From: Streptomyces sp. GS7
Lineage (GTDB): Bacteria > Actinomycetota > Actinomycetes > Streptomycetales > Streptomycetaceae
Assembly: GCF_009834125.1 (NCBI RefSeq)
Contig: NZ_CP047146.1
Location: 8,216,501-8,280,500, forward strand
DNA: 64,000 nucleotides
Direction of reading: 5' to 3'
The notes beneath the pieces are model-generated. The model was not told the DNA's origin, did not search any database, and saw only the letters and a program-made list of their open reading frames with translations. The position numbers and the translations under genes were made by a program. Shown here piece by piece: positions 17,893-27,218 of the stretch (positions within the stretch are counted from its first letter, which is position 1; the number at the start of each line of letters is the position of its first letter).

Positions 17893-19365
17893 TCACCTGA
17901 CGCCCAGCACCTGCTCGATCGGGTTGAGCAGGAAGTAGACCAGGAAGCAGAGCCCGACCGCGTTCAGCAGCCACGGGATCTCCTTGAAGCGGCCGGTCGC
18001 CGTCCGCAGCAGGATGAAGGCCAGTACGCCGATGCCGATGCCGTTGGTGATGCTGTAGGTGAACGGCATCGAGACGATCGTCAGGAACGCCGGGATGCCG
18101 ACGGTGAAGTCGCCCCAGTCGATGTCCCTGACGTTCGAGGCCGTGATCAGGAAGCCGACGACCAGCAGCGCGGGCGTCGCGGCCTGGGAGGGCACGACGG
18201 TCGCCAGCGGCGTGAAGATCAGCGCGAGCAGGAACAGCCCGCCGGTCACCAGGTTCGCCAGGCCCGTGCGGGCACCCTCGCCGACACCGGCGGTGGACTC
18301 CACGAAGCAGGTGTTCGCAGAGGCGGAGCCGAAGCCGCCGCCCGCGACCGCGATGCCGTCCACCATCAGGATGCGGCCCATGTTCGGCAGGTTGCCGGTC
18401 TCGTTGTCCAGCAGCCCGGCCTCCTCGCCGACGCCGATGATGGTGCCCATCGCATCGAAGAAGCCGGACAGCAGCACGGTGAAGACGAAGAGGCAGCCGG
18501 TCAGCACGCCGACTTCCTTGAAGCCGCCGAAGAGGCTGATGTGGCCGATCAGTCCGAAGTCGGGCGCGCCGACGATCTTGTCCGGGACGTTCGGGACGGC
18601 CAGCCCCCAGGACGCGTCCGGAATCGTGGCCACCGCGTTGATGACGATCGCGACGACGGCCATGGTGACCATCCCGATCAGGATCGCGCCCTTGGTCTTG
18701 CGCACGGTCAGCACGAACATCAGCGCCAGGCCGAGGACGAACACCAGCACCGGCCAGCCCTTGAGCTGACCGCCCTGGCCCAGGCCCATCGGGACGGTGG
18801 TGTGCGCGGCGTCCGGATTGCGGGACACGAAGCCCGCGTCGACCAGCCCGACCAGCGAGATGAACAGGCCGATACCGATCGCGATGGCCCGCCGCAGCCC
18901 GTTGGGGATCGCGTCCATCACCCGCTGCCGAAGCCCCGAGGCGACCAGGATCATCAGCACCAGACCGGCGAGCACCACCATGCCCATCGCGTCCGGCCAG
19001 CTCATCTTGGGCGCGAGCTGGAGCGAGACGACGGCGTTGATGCCGAGGCCGGCGGCGATGGCGATCGGGACGTTGCCCATCACGCCCATCAGGATCGTGC
19101 CGAGGCCCGCCATCAGGGCGGTGGCGGTGACCAGCTGTCCGTTGTTGAGGTGGTGCCCGAACTTGTCGACGCCGGCGCCGAGGATGATCGGGTTCAGCAC
19201 GATGATGTAGGCCATCGCGAAGAACGTGGCCAGGCCGCCGCGGAGTTCGCGGCCGACGGTCGACCCCCGCTCGGAGATCTTGAAAAAGCGGTCCAGCCCG
19301 CTCGTCGGCGGGTGCGGACCAGGGCTGTTCAGGGTGTCGACCGGCGTGTGGGTCGAGGGCGACAT
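17893..19365 (-). CDS. NCS2-family purine permease (AzgA/PbuG-like)
   Basis: 490 residues from ATG 19365, with GAGG six bases upstream. Multiple membrane helices are visible with family motifs: GLATFFAMAYIIVLNP early, GNVPIAIAAGLGINAVVS, LLSGFFDAMGTIIGVGEEAGLLD, and SASANTCFVESTAGVGEGARTG, which is diagnostic of the AzgA/PbuG branch that takes up hypoxanthine, guanine and adenine by proton symport. The divergent DUF2530 gene next door is a commonly seen neighbour in actinobacteria. Confidence 0.92.
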   Translation of the reverse strand: MSPSTHTPVDTLNSPGPHPPTSGLDRFFKISERGSTVGRELRGGLATFFAMAYIIVLNPIILGAGVDKFGHHLNNGQLVTATALMAGLGTILMGVMGNVPIAIAAGLGINAVVSLQLAPKMSWPDAMGMVVLAGLVLMILVASGLRQRVMDAIPNGLRRAIAIGIGLFISLVGLVDAGFVSRNPDAAHTTVPMGLGQGGQLKGWPVLVFVLGLALMFVLTVRKTKGAILIGMVTMAVVAIVINAVATIPDASWGLAVPNVPDKIVGAPDFGLIGHISLFGGFKEVGVLTGCLFVFTVLLSGFFDAMGTIIGVGEEAGLLDNETGNLPNMGRILMVDGIAVAGGGFGSASANTCFVESTAGVGEGARTGLANLVTGGLFLLALIFTPLATVVPSQAATPALLVVGFLITASNVRDIDWGDFTVGIPAFLTIVSMPFTYSITNGIGIGVLAFILLRTATGRFKEIPWLLNAVGLCFLVYFLLNPIEQVLGVR

Positions 19366-19626
19366 GCGGGACCTCAGTCGTACGGGCCGGGGCGGGCGCG
19401 CGGGCCCGAGGGCCGGGAACACGCACAGACGGCGATCAGAAACCAGTGAACTGGATCAGCTTGGAGGGATCAGATTGGAGGAATCAACGATCCGAACCGG
19501 TCAGTTCCAGAAAGGTTCAGTATGAATAAACAACACGTTGATCGCTATCTCCGCGCGTAGACACCGCACGCGCAGGCCGGGCAGGCAGGGGCCACCCTCC
19601 GGAACGACCCCCGTAAGCTGAGCCCC

Positions 19627-19893
19627 ATGTGGAAGAAGTCCGAACTCCGCGAGGCCCCGGCACCCCTCGAAGGTCCCGTCGTCGGCACGATCACCGGCGG
19701 CACCGTCGTCTGGTTCGTGCTCTTCCTCGGCCAGTTGCCCTTCTACAGCTGGTACGCCGACCACGGCCACACCTGGTTCCTGTGGACCTGCCTGGCCGGC
19801 GGCGGGCTCGGCCTGCTGGGCGTCTGGTACGTCCGCAAGCGGGACGCGGCGATCAAGCGCGCCGCGGCGGCGGCAGCACCGACCGCCGGCTGA
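19627..19893 (+). CDS. DUF2530 small membrane protein
   Basis: 88 residues with two membrane helices (VGTITGGTVVWFVLFLGQL and TWFLWTCLAGGGLGLLGVWY) and a basic C-terminus. It fits DUF2530. It is divergent from the NCS2 purine permease, a pairing that recurs in this group, which suggests but does not show a link to the permease. Confidence 0.8.
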   Translation: MWKKSELREAPAPLEGPVVGTITGGTVVWFVLFLGQLPFYSWYADHGHTWFLWTCLAGGGLGLLGVWYVRKRDAAIKRAAAAAAPTAG

Positions 19894-19974
19894 CCGCACC
19901 CCCGCCCCCGGGGGGTGTAGCTCCACTCACCACCCAGCGGGTGAATCGGTCATTACGCACGTAACGTCTAGGTC

Positions 19975-22392
19975 ATGACAGACCGGGCGAAGACCGAAGT
20001 CGAGGAACCCGAGCGCGGCGGACCCGCCGGCGGCAGCGGCGGGGTGCCGGCCCCCCGCGGGCTGAGCGCCGCGGAGGTCGCCGAGCGGGTGGCCAGGGGC
20101 GAGGTCAACGACGTTCCCGTCCGCTCCTCCCGCTCGACCGCGGACATCGTCCGCTCCAACGTCTTCACGCGGTTCAACGCCATCATCGGCGTGCTCTTCG
20201 CGATCATCCTGGTCATCGGCCCGCTCCAGGACGGCCTGTTCGGCTTCGTCATCGTCGCCAACACCGGCATCGGCATCATCCAGGAGCTGCGCGCCAAGAA
20301 GACCCTGGACAGCCTGGCGCTGATCGGCGAGGCCCGGCCGACGGTGCGCCGCGACGGGGTCGCCGCCGAGATCCCCACCTCCGAGGTCGTCCTCGACGAC
20401 GTCATCGAACTCGGCCCCGGCGACAAGGTCATCGTCGACGGCGAGGTGCTGGAGAGCGACAGCCTGGAGATCGACGAGTCACTGCTGACCGGCGAGGCGG
20501 ACCCGGTGGTCAAGAAGCCGGGCGAGCCGGTGATGTCCGGCAGCTTCGTCGTCGCGGGCGGCGGCGCGTTCACCGCGACCAAGGTCGGCCGGGAGGCGTA
20601 CGCGGCCCAGCTCGCCGAGGAGGCCAGCCGGTTCACGCTGGTCCACTCCGAGCTGCGGACCGGCATCAGCCAGATCCTCAAGTACGTGACCTGGATGATG
20701 GTCCCGACCGCGCTCGGCCTCATCCTCAGCCATCTGCTCACCCTGGGACTGCCCGGCGACGAGGCGGTCCGCCGGATGGTCGCCGGGATCGTGCCGATGA
20801 TTCCCGAGGGACTGGTGCTGCTGACCTCCGTCGCGTTCGCGATCGGCGTCATCCGGCTCGGCCGTCAGCAGTGCCTGGTCCAGGAACTGCCGGCCATCGA
20901 GGGGCTGGCGCGGGTCGACGTCGTCTGCCTGGACAAGACCGGCACGCTGACCGAGGGCGGGATGGACGTCAGCGAGCTGCGCCCGCTGGACGGCCGCGAC
21001 CCCGTCGACATCCAGCAGGTGCTGGGCGCGTTCGGCGCCTCCGAACCCCGCCCCAACGCCTCCCTCCAGGCCATCATCGACGCCTACCCGCCCCTGGACT
21101 CCTGGCGCTGCACCGGCACGCTCCCGTTCTCCTCCGCCCGGAAGTACAGCGGCGCGGCCTTCGACGAACCCGGCGGCGCGCGGTCGGCCTGGCTGCTCGG
21201 CGCCCCCGACGTCCTCCTTCCCGAAGGCGACCGGCTGCTGCCCGAGATCGACGGCCTCAACGCCCAGGGGCTGCGGGTCCTCCTGCTGGCCCGCGCGAAC
21301 CGGCCGCTGGACCACCCCGACGTCGCCCGCGACGTGGACCCCGCCGCGCTGGTCGTCCTGGAACAGCGGCTGCGCCCGGACGCCCCCGACACCCTCCGCT
21401 ACTTCGCGGAGCAGGGCGTCCACGCCAAGGTCATCTCCGGTGACAACGCGGTCTCGGTGGGCGCGGTGGCCGCGAAACTGGGCCTGCCCGGCGCCGGTTC
21501 GCCGGTGGACGCCCGCAAGCTCCCCCACGACGACCCGGACGCGATGGCCACGGCCGTGGAGGAGGGCGCGGTCTTCGGCCGGGTCACCCCTCAGCAGAAG
21601 CGGGACATGGTCGCCGTCCTCCAGTCGCGCGGCCACAACGTCGCGATGACCGGCGACGGCGTCAACGACGTCCTCGCCCTCAAGGACGCGGACATCGGCG
21701 TCTCCATGGGCTCCGGCTCCGAGGCGACCCGTGCGGTGGCCCAGATCGTGCTGCTCGACAACAGCTTCGCCACGCTCCCCTCGGTCGTCGCCGAGGGCCG
21801 CCGCGTCATCGGCAACATCACCCGCGTGGCGACCCTCTTCCTGACCAAGACCGTCTACTCGGTGCTGCTCGCCATCCTGGTCGCCTGCGCGCAGATCCCG
21901 TACCCGTTCCTGCCGCGCCACCTCACCCTGCTGTCCACCCTGACCATCGGCGTCCCCGCCTTCTTCCTCGCCCTGGCGCCCAACAAGGAGCGCGCCCGCC
22001 CGCACTTCGTCCGCCGGGTGATGCGCTACGCCGTCCCGTCCGGCCTCATCGCCGGTATCGCGGCCTTCGGCACATACCTGCTGGCCCGCGTCCACTACAC
22101 CGGGCCGGACGCCCTCCCCGCGCAGACCAGCGCCGCCACCCTGACGCTCTTCCTCACCGCCCTCTGGGTCCTGGCGATCATCGCCCGCCCGTACACCTGG
22201 TGGCGCATCGCCCTGGTCCTCACCATGGGACTGGGCTTCCTGATCGTCCTGGTGACGCCCTGGCTCCAGCGCTTCTTCGAACTGCGGCTGATCGGCACGA
22301 CGATGCCGTGGGCGGCGGTGGCGATCGCGGCGGTGGCGGCGGTGCTGCTGGAGGCGGTGTGGCGGTGGGTGGGTCGGCGGTTCCCGGCGTAG
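19975..22392 (+). CDS. P-type cation ATPase (CtpE-like)
   Basis: 805 residues. It contains the actuator motif LLTGEADPV near residue 175, membrane helix 4 with IVPMIPEGLVLL, the phosphorylation site VCLDKTGTLTEGG near 320 and the hinge TGDGVNDVLALKDADIGVSMGSG near 560. The IPEG signature and length are close to mycobacterial CtpE, reported as a Ca2+ transporter. There is no N-terminal heavy-metal domain or CPC motif, so copper or zinc export is unlikely. A convergent His-rich peptide gene lies just downstream, separated by a terminator. Confidence 0.9.
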   Translation: MTDRAKTEVEEPERGGPAGGSGGVPAPRGLSAAEVAERVARGEVNDVPVRSSRSTADIVRSNVFTRFNAIIGVLFAIILVIGPLQDGLFGFVIVANTGIGIIQELRAKKTLDSLALIGEARPTVRRDGVAAEIPTSEVVLDDVIELGPGDKVIVDGEVLESDSLEIDESLLTGEADPVVKKPGEPVMSGSFVVAGGGAFTATKVGREAYAAQLAEEASRFTLVHSELRTGISQILKYVTWMMVPTALGLILSHLLTLGLPGDEAVRRMVAGIVPMIPEGLVLLTSVAFAIGVIRLGRQQCLVQELPAIEGLARVDVVCLDKTGTLTEGGMDVSELRPLDGRDPVDIQQVLGAFGASEPRPNASLQAIIDAYPPLDSWRCTGTLPFSSARKYSGAAFDEPGGARSAWLLGAPDVLLPEGDRLLPEIDGLNAQGLRVLLLARANRPLDHPDVARDVDPAALVVLEQRLRPDAPDTLRYFAEQGVHAKVISGDNAVSVGAVAAKLGLPGAGSPVDARKLPHDDPDAMATAVEEGAVFGRVTPQQKRDMVAVLQSRGHNVAMTGDGVNDVLALKDADIGVSMGSGSEATRAVAQIVLLDNSFATLPSVVAEGRRVIGNITRVATLFLTKTVYSVLLAILVACAQIPYPFLPRHLTLLSTLTIGVPAFFLALAPNKERARPHFVRRVMRYAVPSGLIAGIAAFGTYLLARVHYTGPDALPAQTSAATLTLFLTALWVLAIIARPYTWWRIALVLTMGLGFLIVLVTPWLQRFFELRLIGTTMPWAAVAIAAVAAVLLEAVWRWVGRRFPA

Positions 22393-22496
22393 GCCGGACC
22401 GATCCGGCAACCTCCCTACAGCACCTCGGAGTTGACGCAGCGGACAGCCACATCCTGCCGGGCTTCTTTGACTTGTCCGACTCCCCGGGAATCACA

Positions 22497-22527
22497 AGAA
22501 CCCCGGAACGGGACGTCCCGGGGTTCT
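22497..22527. terminator. bidirectional terminator between P-type ATPase and peptide precursor gene
   Basis: A perfect 10-bp stem AGAACCCCGG/CCGGGGTTCT encloses an 11-base loop that can itself pair. It lies between two convergent genes and can serve both. Confidence 0.75.
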
Positions 22528-22555
22528 ATAGGGCCCGCCTACCGCGGACGCTGCG

Positions 22556-22792
22556 TCACATACCGATGGTGCGGACCGACACCAGGCCGCCGAGCTCGCC
22601 GCCGTGCATCCCGTGGTGGCCGTGGTGACCATGGTGGCCGTGGTGGCCGTGGTGACCGTGGCCGCCGATGCTCGCGGCAAGGCCGTGCCCGGCGATCTCG
22701 CCGCCCAGGGTGGCAAGGCCACCGGATATGTTGTCCAGCTCGCTGTCGGAAATCTCAGCGGTGTCGATCTCAGGGGTGAAGCCGTTACGCAT
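22556..22792 (-). CDS. RiPP-like precursor peptide with double-glycine leader and His-rich core
   Basis: 78 residues from ATG 22792, with an AAGGGA ribosome binding site ten bases upstream. The first 25 residues end AEISDSELDNISGG, the acidic, helical, GG-terminated pattern of class II lanthipeptide and Nif11-like leader peptides. After the GG comes LATLGGEIAGHGLAASI, then five consecutive His-His-Gly units flanked by GHG and MHG (residues 44-64), then a short tail ending VSVRTIGM. The core has no Cys and few Ser/Thr, so a lanthionine product is unlikely; metal binding is suggested by the histidines. No modification enzyme, peptidase or dedicated exporter lies nearby, so it is an orphan precursor. 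An alternative is a small metal-binding protein with a leader-like N-terminus. Confidence 0.65.
   Translation of the reverse strand: MRNGFTPEIDTAEISDSELDNISGGLATLGGEIAGHGLAASIGGHGHHGHHGHHGHHGHHGMHGGELGGLVSVRTIGM
22604..22660 (-). repeat. 9-bp tandem repeat encoding (HHG)n
   Basis: Units of the form GTGGTGGCC or GTGGTGACC on the plus strand are repeated in tandem inside the peptide gene. Gain or loss of one unit keeps the reading frame and changes the number of HHG triplets, so copy number could vary between strains. Confidence 0.75.
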
Positions 22793-23306
22793 TGGCGCTT
22801 TTCCCTTCACAATTTCTCGGCTTTTCGGCAGGCCGTCCAACACCCTGGCAGGGTGGCCGTTCTGGCGGCTTGTGCACTGGCTGGATGCAAGCACGCCCAG
22901 GGACCCCCAGGCAACGTCCCGCATGATTATTTGCGGCCTCTGAACTGCACCTTCACCATCACGAAACGAATTCCCCCCGCATTGTGCGCAGGCGCCGAGC
23001 GGCACACAAAAGACCCGGGAAACAACCAGAAGTTATCCACACCCGGCCCGACGGCCATGTCTGCTTTTTCGGTTCCGAATCCCCAGCGGGCCGACATGAC
23101 CGGAGATGTCTGGACGCCGTTCACCGACATTCACCGATACCGGCACCCTGATACCTGCACCCGGCTGCCCGGCTACCCCACGGAGGCCGCCGCCAGATAT
23201 CCCGTACCCGCCTCCGCACCCGCCCAAAGCAGCGCCGCGGCTGCGCTGTACGGGGCGATGCACCGGTACGTCGGGCGGCCGACGCCGGCCAGGTGCGGGG
23301 CGAGGC
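22793..23306. other. gene-free stretch upstream of the peptide precursor
   Basis: About 510 bases with lower GC than the neighbours. It must hold the promoter of the peptide gene. A 67-codon open frame on the minus strand (22927-23130) lacks a ribosome binding site and a coding-type base pattern. I see no other gene. Confidence 0.5.
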
Positions 23307-23353
23307 CCTGTCGTCACACTCCGTCGGGCGGACGACGGGAGTGTGACGACAGG
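23307..23353 (-). terminator. terminator after the sacsin-type ATPase gene
   Basis: A perfect 16-bp stem CCTGTCGTCACACTCC/GGAGTGTGACGACAGG with a 15-base loop, starting about 20 bases beyond the stop of the minus-strand gene at 23375. Confidence 0.8.
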
Positions 23354-23374
23354 ACCGGGCGCTTGCCCGCCGGG

Positions 23375-26300
23375 TCAGTCGAACCAGCGCGCCCGCGCCA
23401 GTTCGTCGCCCCGGTCCGGTTCCTCCAGGAGGGCCGCGACCTCGAAGCGGCGCGGCCACTGGCCGGCGGCCCAGGCCAGGCCCGCGGCGACGCCCTCCAG
23501 CGTCGCGGCATGCAGGGTGCCGTCCGGGGTCCGGCGCCAGTCCAGCTCGGCGGTGCCGTCCGGCCCGTCGCCGACCAGCAGTTCCTCGTGCTCGACGTAG
23601 CCGGCGGGGGTGGCCGGGCCGAGGAGGGCGCGGACCGCCTCCGGGACGTCGTGCCGGACGCCCTCCGAGCGGACCTCGGCGGCGATCGCCTCGCTCAGCC
23701 GGCGCACCTGGAACAGCTCGGCCAGTTCGGCGGCCCGCTCCGGGCGGACAGGGAGCAGTGGCAGGCCGGCCGCGAGCGGCATCAGGTCCGGGGCGTCGGC
23801 GACCACCGCGTCGGCCGCGTCGACCACCTGGAGCGCACCGTCGACGACCACCCGCAGCTCGTCGGGGAGGGTCACCTGATCGGGGTCGAGGTCGGTCAGC
23901 ATGCCGTAGAGCGCGTGGAGTTGGGACGTGCCGACGGCCAGTTCCGGGTCGGCGAGGCGGGCCAGGAGCTCGGCGGCGCCGCCGGGCTCGTCGAGCAGGG
24001 CGGTGACCGAGGTGCGCACGCCGAGGGCGCGCAGCACCTGGGCGTCGACCTCGCCGGCGTCCGCGGACTCGTACAGCCCGGCCAGCAGCGGGTCCCCGCC
24101 CGCCGAGCGCAGACCGGCGGGGCGGCGCCCGTCCAGGACCGGGTGGCCGCGCAGCCACCAGGCGGTGTACGGGCGCACGGACTCCGTGGTGCCGTCGGGG
24201 AGCAGGACCCGCACGGGAGCGGTGAGGGCGTCCCGCAGCGGCGGCCGGGAGAGCATGGCGAGGACCTGCGGCCAGGCGTCGTCGTCGACCAGGTCCAGGT
24301 CGCGTACCGCGACCAGTTCGGTGACGACCGGCGGCACCGGGGTTTCCGGCAGGGCGTCGAGGATGTCCTCGCACCAGACGTCGACCGCGTCCAGCAGCCC
24401 GGCGTCGTCGGGCTCGGCGAAGTCGCCGTCGCGCGGCTCCAGCTCGTCCGGGTCCAGGACGACGTCGGTGGCGCGGACCAGTGCGAAATCGGCCAGCACG
24501 CCGACCGCGGTCAGCGGCTGCTCGCCCCAGCGTCGCGCCAACTCCGCGTCGACGGCGGCAAGTTCACCCTCACGGATGACGCGCTCAAATGCGCTGCCCG
24601 GGAAGACCAGTTCGCCCGCGGGTGCCGGCTCGCCGTCCTCGTCGGGCAGCGCCAGCGCGGCCAGCCAGGGCTCGTCGCCGGGCCCGAGATTGGCGTCCCG
24701 GACCAACCCCAGCACTGTTTCGGCGAGTTCCTCGGCACCCAGGGGCACACCGGTGCCCGCGCCCAGCTCGTCCTCGAAGACGTCGTAGGCGTCCTCGTCG
24801 GCGTCGAGCGAGTTCTCCACCGCCGCGCGAACCTGAGGCGTCGTCAGCACAGCGCGCGGCGCCGCGGGGGTGGCGCCCAGCTTCTCCAGGAGGGGGTGCA
24901 CGGCGTCCGGGTGCGCGACCTTGAGCCCGAGGCGGGCCAGCGTACGGTGCCGGTCCGCGGCGTCCCCGTCGCCGTCCGGGCCGCCGCCGGGCAGCGGAAG
25001 CAGCACCTGGCGGGGGCCGATGGTGGTGCGCACGGCGCCGCCGGGGCCCTGGCCCGCGGCGCCCGCCAGCGGCACCGGCAGGCCGCTGAGCCGGTCCGGG
25101 TCGGTGCCGGCCAGCGCGTCGTAGAGCCGCCACCACCACTCGGGCGACCGCTCGACGCCGGCGAGCCGGTCGATCATCTCGCCAATCGGCACCCGCACGA
25201 CGCCCAACGACCGCAGCTCAGGGCGTCGTTCGAGCCCGGCCGGCAGCAGGCTCGGGAAGAGTTCGGCCAGCACCGCGACCGTCGCGGCGCCCGCCCCCTC
25301 GACCAACTCGGCGTCCACCGCCCGCAGTACGTACCGCTCCGCGCCGCCGTCGCCCGCGTCCCACTCGCGGTCCACGGGCCCCTCGGCAGCCTCCGCGGGC
25401 TCTGCCGGAATCCCGTCCGCCGGCGTTCCGGCGCTCGGCAGGAAGCGCACCCGGGGCAGCAACTCCAGTACCTGCCGCCGCAGTTCGCCGTCCAGGCCGC
25501 CCTTGCCCAGCGGCCCCGGCACCAGGTCGAGCGTGCCGACCGACACCGGCCGCCAGTCGCGGAGCAGCGCCGCGTACGCGGCCGCCGCCCGGCCCACCAG
25601 GAAGTCCGCCAGCGGGCCCGGCGCGACATGGCGCCGGGTCGGCTCCAGCGGGAACGAGGCGATCAGCAGCGCCGGAAGCCCCAGGGGCTCGTCCGTGGGC
25701 GTCGGTGCGTGCACCACCGGCGCCGTCCCCGGCCGCACCGGCGCGCCCGCGTCGTCCACCGGCACCGCCCAGGTCACCGACCAGGCCGGCCGCAGCCGCT
25801 CCTCGACCGGGCGGTCCGCCAGCAGCGCCGGGTCCAGCGGCCCGCCGTCGCTCGCCACCCGCCACCGGGTCGCACCGCGCTCACTGTCCTCGATCAGGAC
25901 GCGGTCAGCTTCCTGACGCCTCGTCAGAACTCGTACGCCCTCCGGCGTCTCGACGACGACCTCGGACAGCCCCGGCAGCGTCAGCAGCAGCGCCGCGTCG
26001 ATCCCGGCCAGCAGCCGCTCGGCGAGGTCCTGCGCGGCACCGTCGCGCAGCGGCAGCACCACCGCCGTGTCGTACCCCTCGGGCGCGCCGCCCTCCGCGG
26101 GCAGCGGCAACCGCAGCAGCGGTACGTGCCCGTCGCGACGGCGCAGCTCACCGCCCAGGCCGGGGCTGTGCGCGGCCACCTGCTGGGTCAGCCCGCGGGC
26201 CTCGGCGAGCGACCAGCGGACCCCGCCGGTACGCCCCACCAGCGCCGGTTCGTCACTGACCGACAGCACCGCGGCGAACCCGACGCCGAACCGGCCCACC

Positions 26301-26677
26301 GCACCGGCCGCCACACTGCTCTCCCGCTTCGCGGAGGCGCGCAGCGTCGACAGCGACTCCACGCCGGTGGCGTCCAGCGGGGCACCGGTGTTGGAGGCGA
26401 CCAGGGCGGCGGGGGCACCGCCGTTGGCCGCGTGCAGGGTCAGCCGCAGCCTGCCGGGGACGCCCGCGCGGGCCGCCGCGTCCGCCGCGTTCTGCGCCAG
26501 CTCCACCGCGAGCCGGTCGCGGTAGCCGCCGAGCGCGAGGTCCTCCTCCGCGTTGGCGTCCTCACGGAACCGGGCCGGCGAGGCGGCCCAGGCGTCCAGC
26601 ACGCCGCGCCGCAGCCGGGCCGTACCGAACGGGTCGGCCCCTTCCTCCGTGCCTCGCACCCAAGGCGTACCAGCCAC
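23375..26677 (-). CDS. sacsin N-terminal ATPase-like (GHKL) protein
   Basis: 1100 residues from GTG 26677, chosen because GGGAG sits eight bases upstream and the preceding in-frame codons read into a repeat. The N-terminus is an Hsp90/sacsin-type ATPase: the N box LAVELAQNAADAAARAG near residue 60, VASNTGAPLDATGVESL near 90 and the glycine-rich lid GRFGVGFAAVLSVSDE near 130. The remaining 900 residues are acidic and uncharacterised. Such proteins are common in Streptomyces beside DUF3027, as here; a chaperone-like role is inferred from the fold only. Confidence 0.85.
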   Translation of the reverse strand: MAGTPWVRGTEEGADPFGTARLRRGVLDAWAASPARFREDANAEEDLALGGYRDRLAVELAQNAADAAARAGVPGRLRLTLHAANGGAPAALVASNTGAPLDATGVESLSTLRASAKRESSVAAGAVGRFGVGFAAVLSVSDEPALVGRTGGVRWSLAEARGLTQQVAAHSPGLGGELRRRDGHVPLLRLPLPAEGGAPEGYDTAVVLPLRDGAAQDLAERLLAGIDAALLLTLPGLSEVVVETPEGVRVLTRRQEADRVLIEDSERGATRWRVASDGGPLDPALLADRPVEERLRPAWSVTWAVPVDDAGAPVRPGTAPVVHAPTPTDEPLGLPALLIASFPLEPTRRHVAPGPLADFLVGRAAAAYAALLRDWRPVSVGTLDLVPGPLGKGGLDGELRRQVLELLPRVRFLPSAGTPADGIPAEPAEAAEGPVDREWDAGDGGAERYVLRAVDAELVEGAGAATVAVLAELFPSLLPAGLERRPELRSLGVVRVPIGEMIDRLAGVERSPEWWWRLYDALAGTDPDRLSGLPVPLAGAAGQGPGGAVRTTIGPRQVLLPLPGGGPDGDGDAADRHRTLARLGLKVAHPDAVHPLLEKLGATPAAPRAVLTTPQVRAAVENSLDADEDAYDVFEDELGAGTGVPLGAEELAETVLGLVRDANLGPGDEPWLAALALPDEDGEPAPAGELVFPGSAFERVIREGELAAVDAELARRWGEQPLTAVGVLADFALVRATDVVLDPDELEPRDGDFAEPDDAGLLDAVDVWCEDILDALPETPVPPVVTELVAVRDLDLVDDDAWPQVLAMLSRPPLRDALTAPVRVLLPDGTTESVRPYTAWWLRGHPVLDGRRPAGLRSAGGDPLLAGLYESADAGEVDAQVLRALGVRTSVTALLDEPGGAAELLARLADPELAVGTSQLHALYGMLTDLDPDQVTLPDELRVVVDGALQVVDAADAVVADAPDLMPLAAGLPLLPVRPERAAELAELFQVRRLSEAIAAEVRSEGVRHDVPEAVRALLGPATPAGYVEHEELLVGDGPDGTAELDWRRTPDGTLHAATLEGVAAGLAWAAGQWPRRFEVAALLEEPDRGDELARARWFD

Positions 26678-26724
26678 GTTTCTCGTCTCCCTCGTCCAAG
26701 CGACGTCTGTCCTGACGGTATCGC

Positions 26725-27195
26725 CCCACGTGGTCGGCTGCGGCGCCGCGGTGGTTGCTCGCCGATGGCGAAGGGGTTGTCGGGCGGGCCCGCCGCTCGC
26801 CGGGTGGTGGGTGACGGGGTCGGGCCTCCGGGGGTGGGTTGCCGGACTGCTTCGCTTTACGTCCGGCAACCCACCCCCTCCGGCCCGCCCCCTCCCGCCC
26901 GGTGAGGCGGCCCCGACCCGGTGGGGACAAGGGAAAAGCGAGGTACCGGGTGCTCACGCCACGGACGGGGTGCACCCCCACCGGGCCGCTCCCTCATCCC
27001 CCACCGAGGCGGGGTCCCGCGTACGTACGGGAGGGGGCGGGGCCGGAGGGGTGGGTGGCGGACGTAAAGCGAAGCAGTCCGCACACCCACCGCGGAGGCC
27101 CCGGACCCGTCACCCACCACTCACCAGGGGCCCCGCCTCAAACAACCTTCGCCGACGGCGAGCGACCACCACGGCGCCGCACCCGACAACGTGGG
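26725..27195. repeat. long imperfect inverted repeat of about 200-bp arms
   Basis: The left arm (about 26725-26930) reappears as its reverse complement in the right arm (about 26999-27195). Both start with CCCACGT-GTCGG at the outer edge and run through GCGGCGCCG, a GGTGGGTGACGGG block and TGCTTCGCTTTACGTCCG. Each arm carries its own small hairpin built around the loop TGCTTCGCTTTAC. The structure fills the gap between DUF3027 and the sacsin-type gene. It could be two REP-like elements in opposite orientation or a duplicated terminator; no transposase is present. Confidence 0.7.
26830..26878. terminator. strong hairpin inside the left arm of the inverted repeat
   Basis: An 18-bp perfect stem starting GGGGGTGGGTTGCCGGAC closes a 13-base loop. 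Its counterpart in the right arm is at 27051-27090 with one bulge. Either could terminate the DUF3027 transcript, which ends at 27219 on the minus strand. Confidence 0.6.
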
Positions 27196-27218
27196 AAGCC
27201 AGCCCAAGCGGCAAGCGG

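Noticed and set aside
19522..19560. 12-codon frame (MNKQHVDRYLRA) with an AAAGG site between the purine permease and DUF2530
   Set aside because: Could be a leader peptide, but there is no attenuator structure, and the next gene on this strand starts at 19627 with no evident coupling.
22556..22792. Reading the His-rich peptide as a lanthipeptide precursor
   Set aside because: The core has no cysteine and almost no Ser/Thr, and no LanM-type gene is nearby; only the leader is class II-like.
22927..23130. 67-codon minus-strand open frame upstream of the peptide precursor
   Set aside because: No ribosome binding site, no coding-type third-position bias, no recognisable motif.
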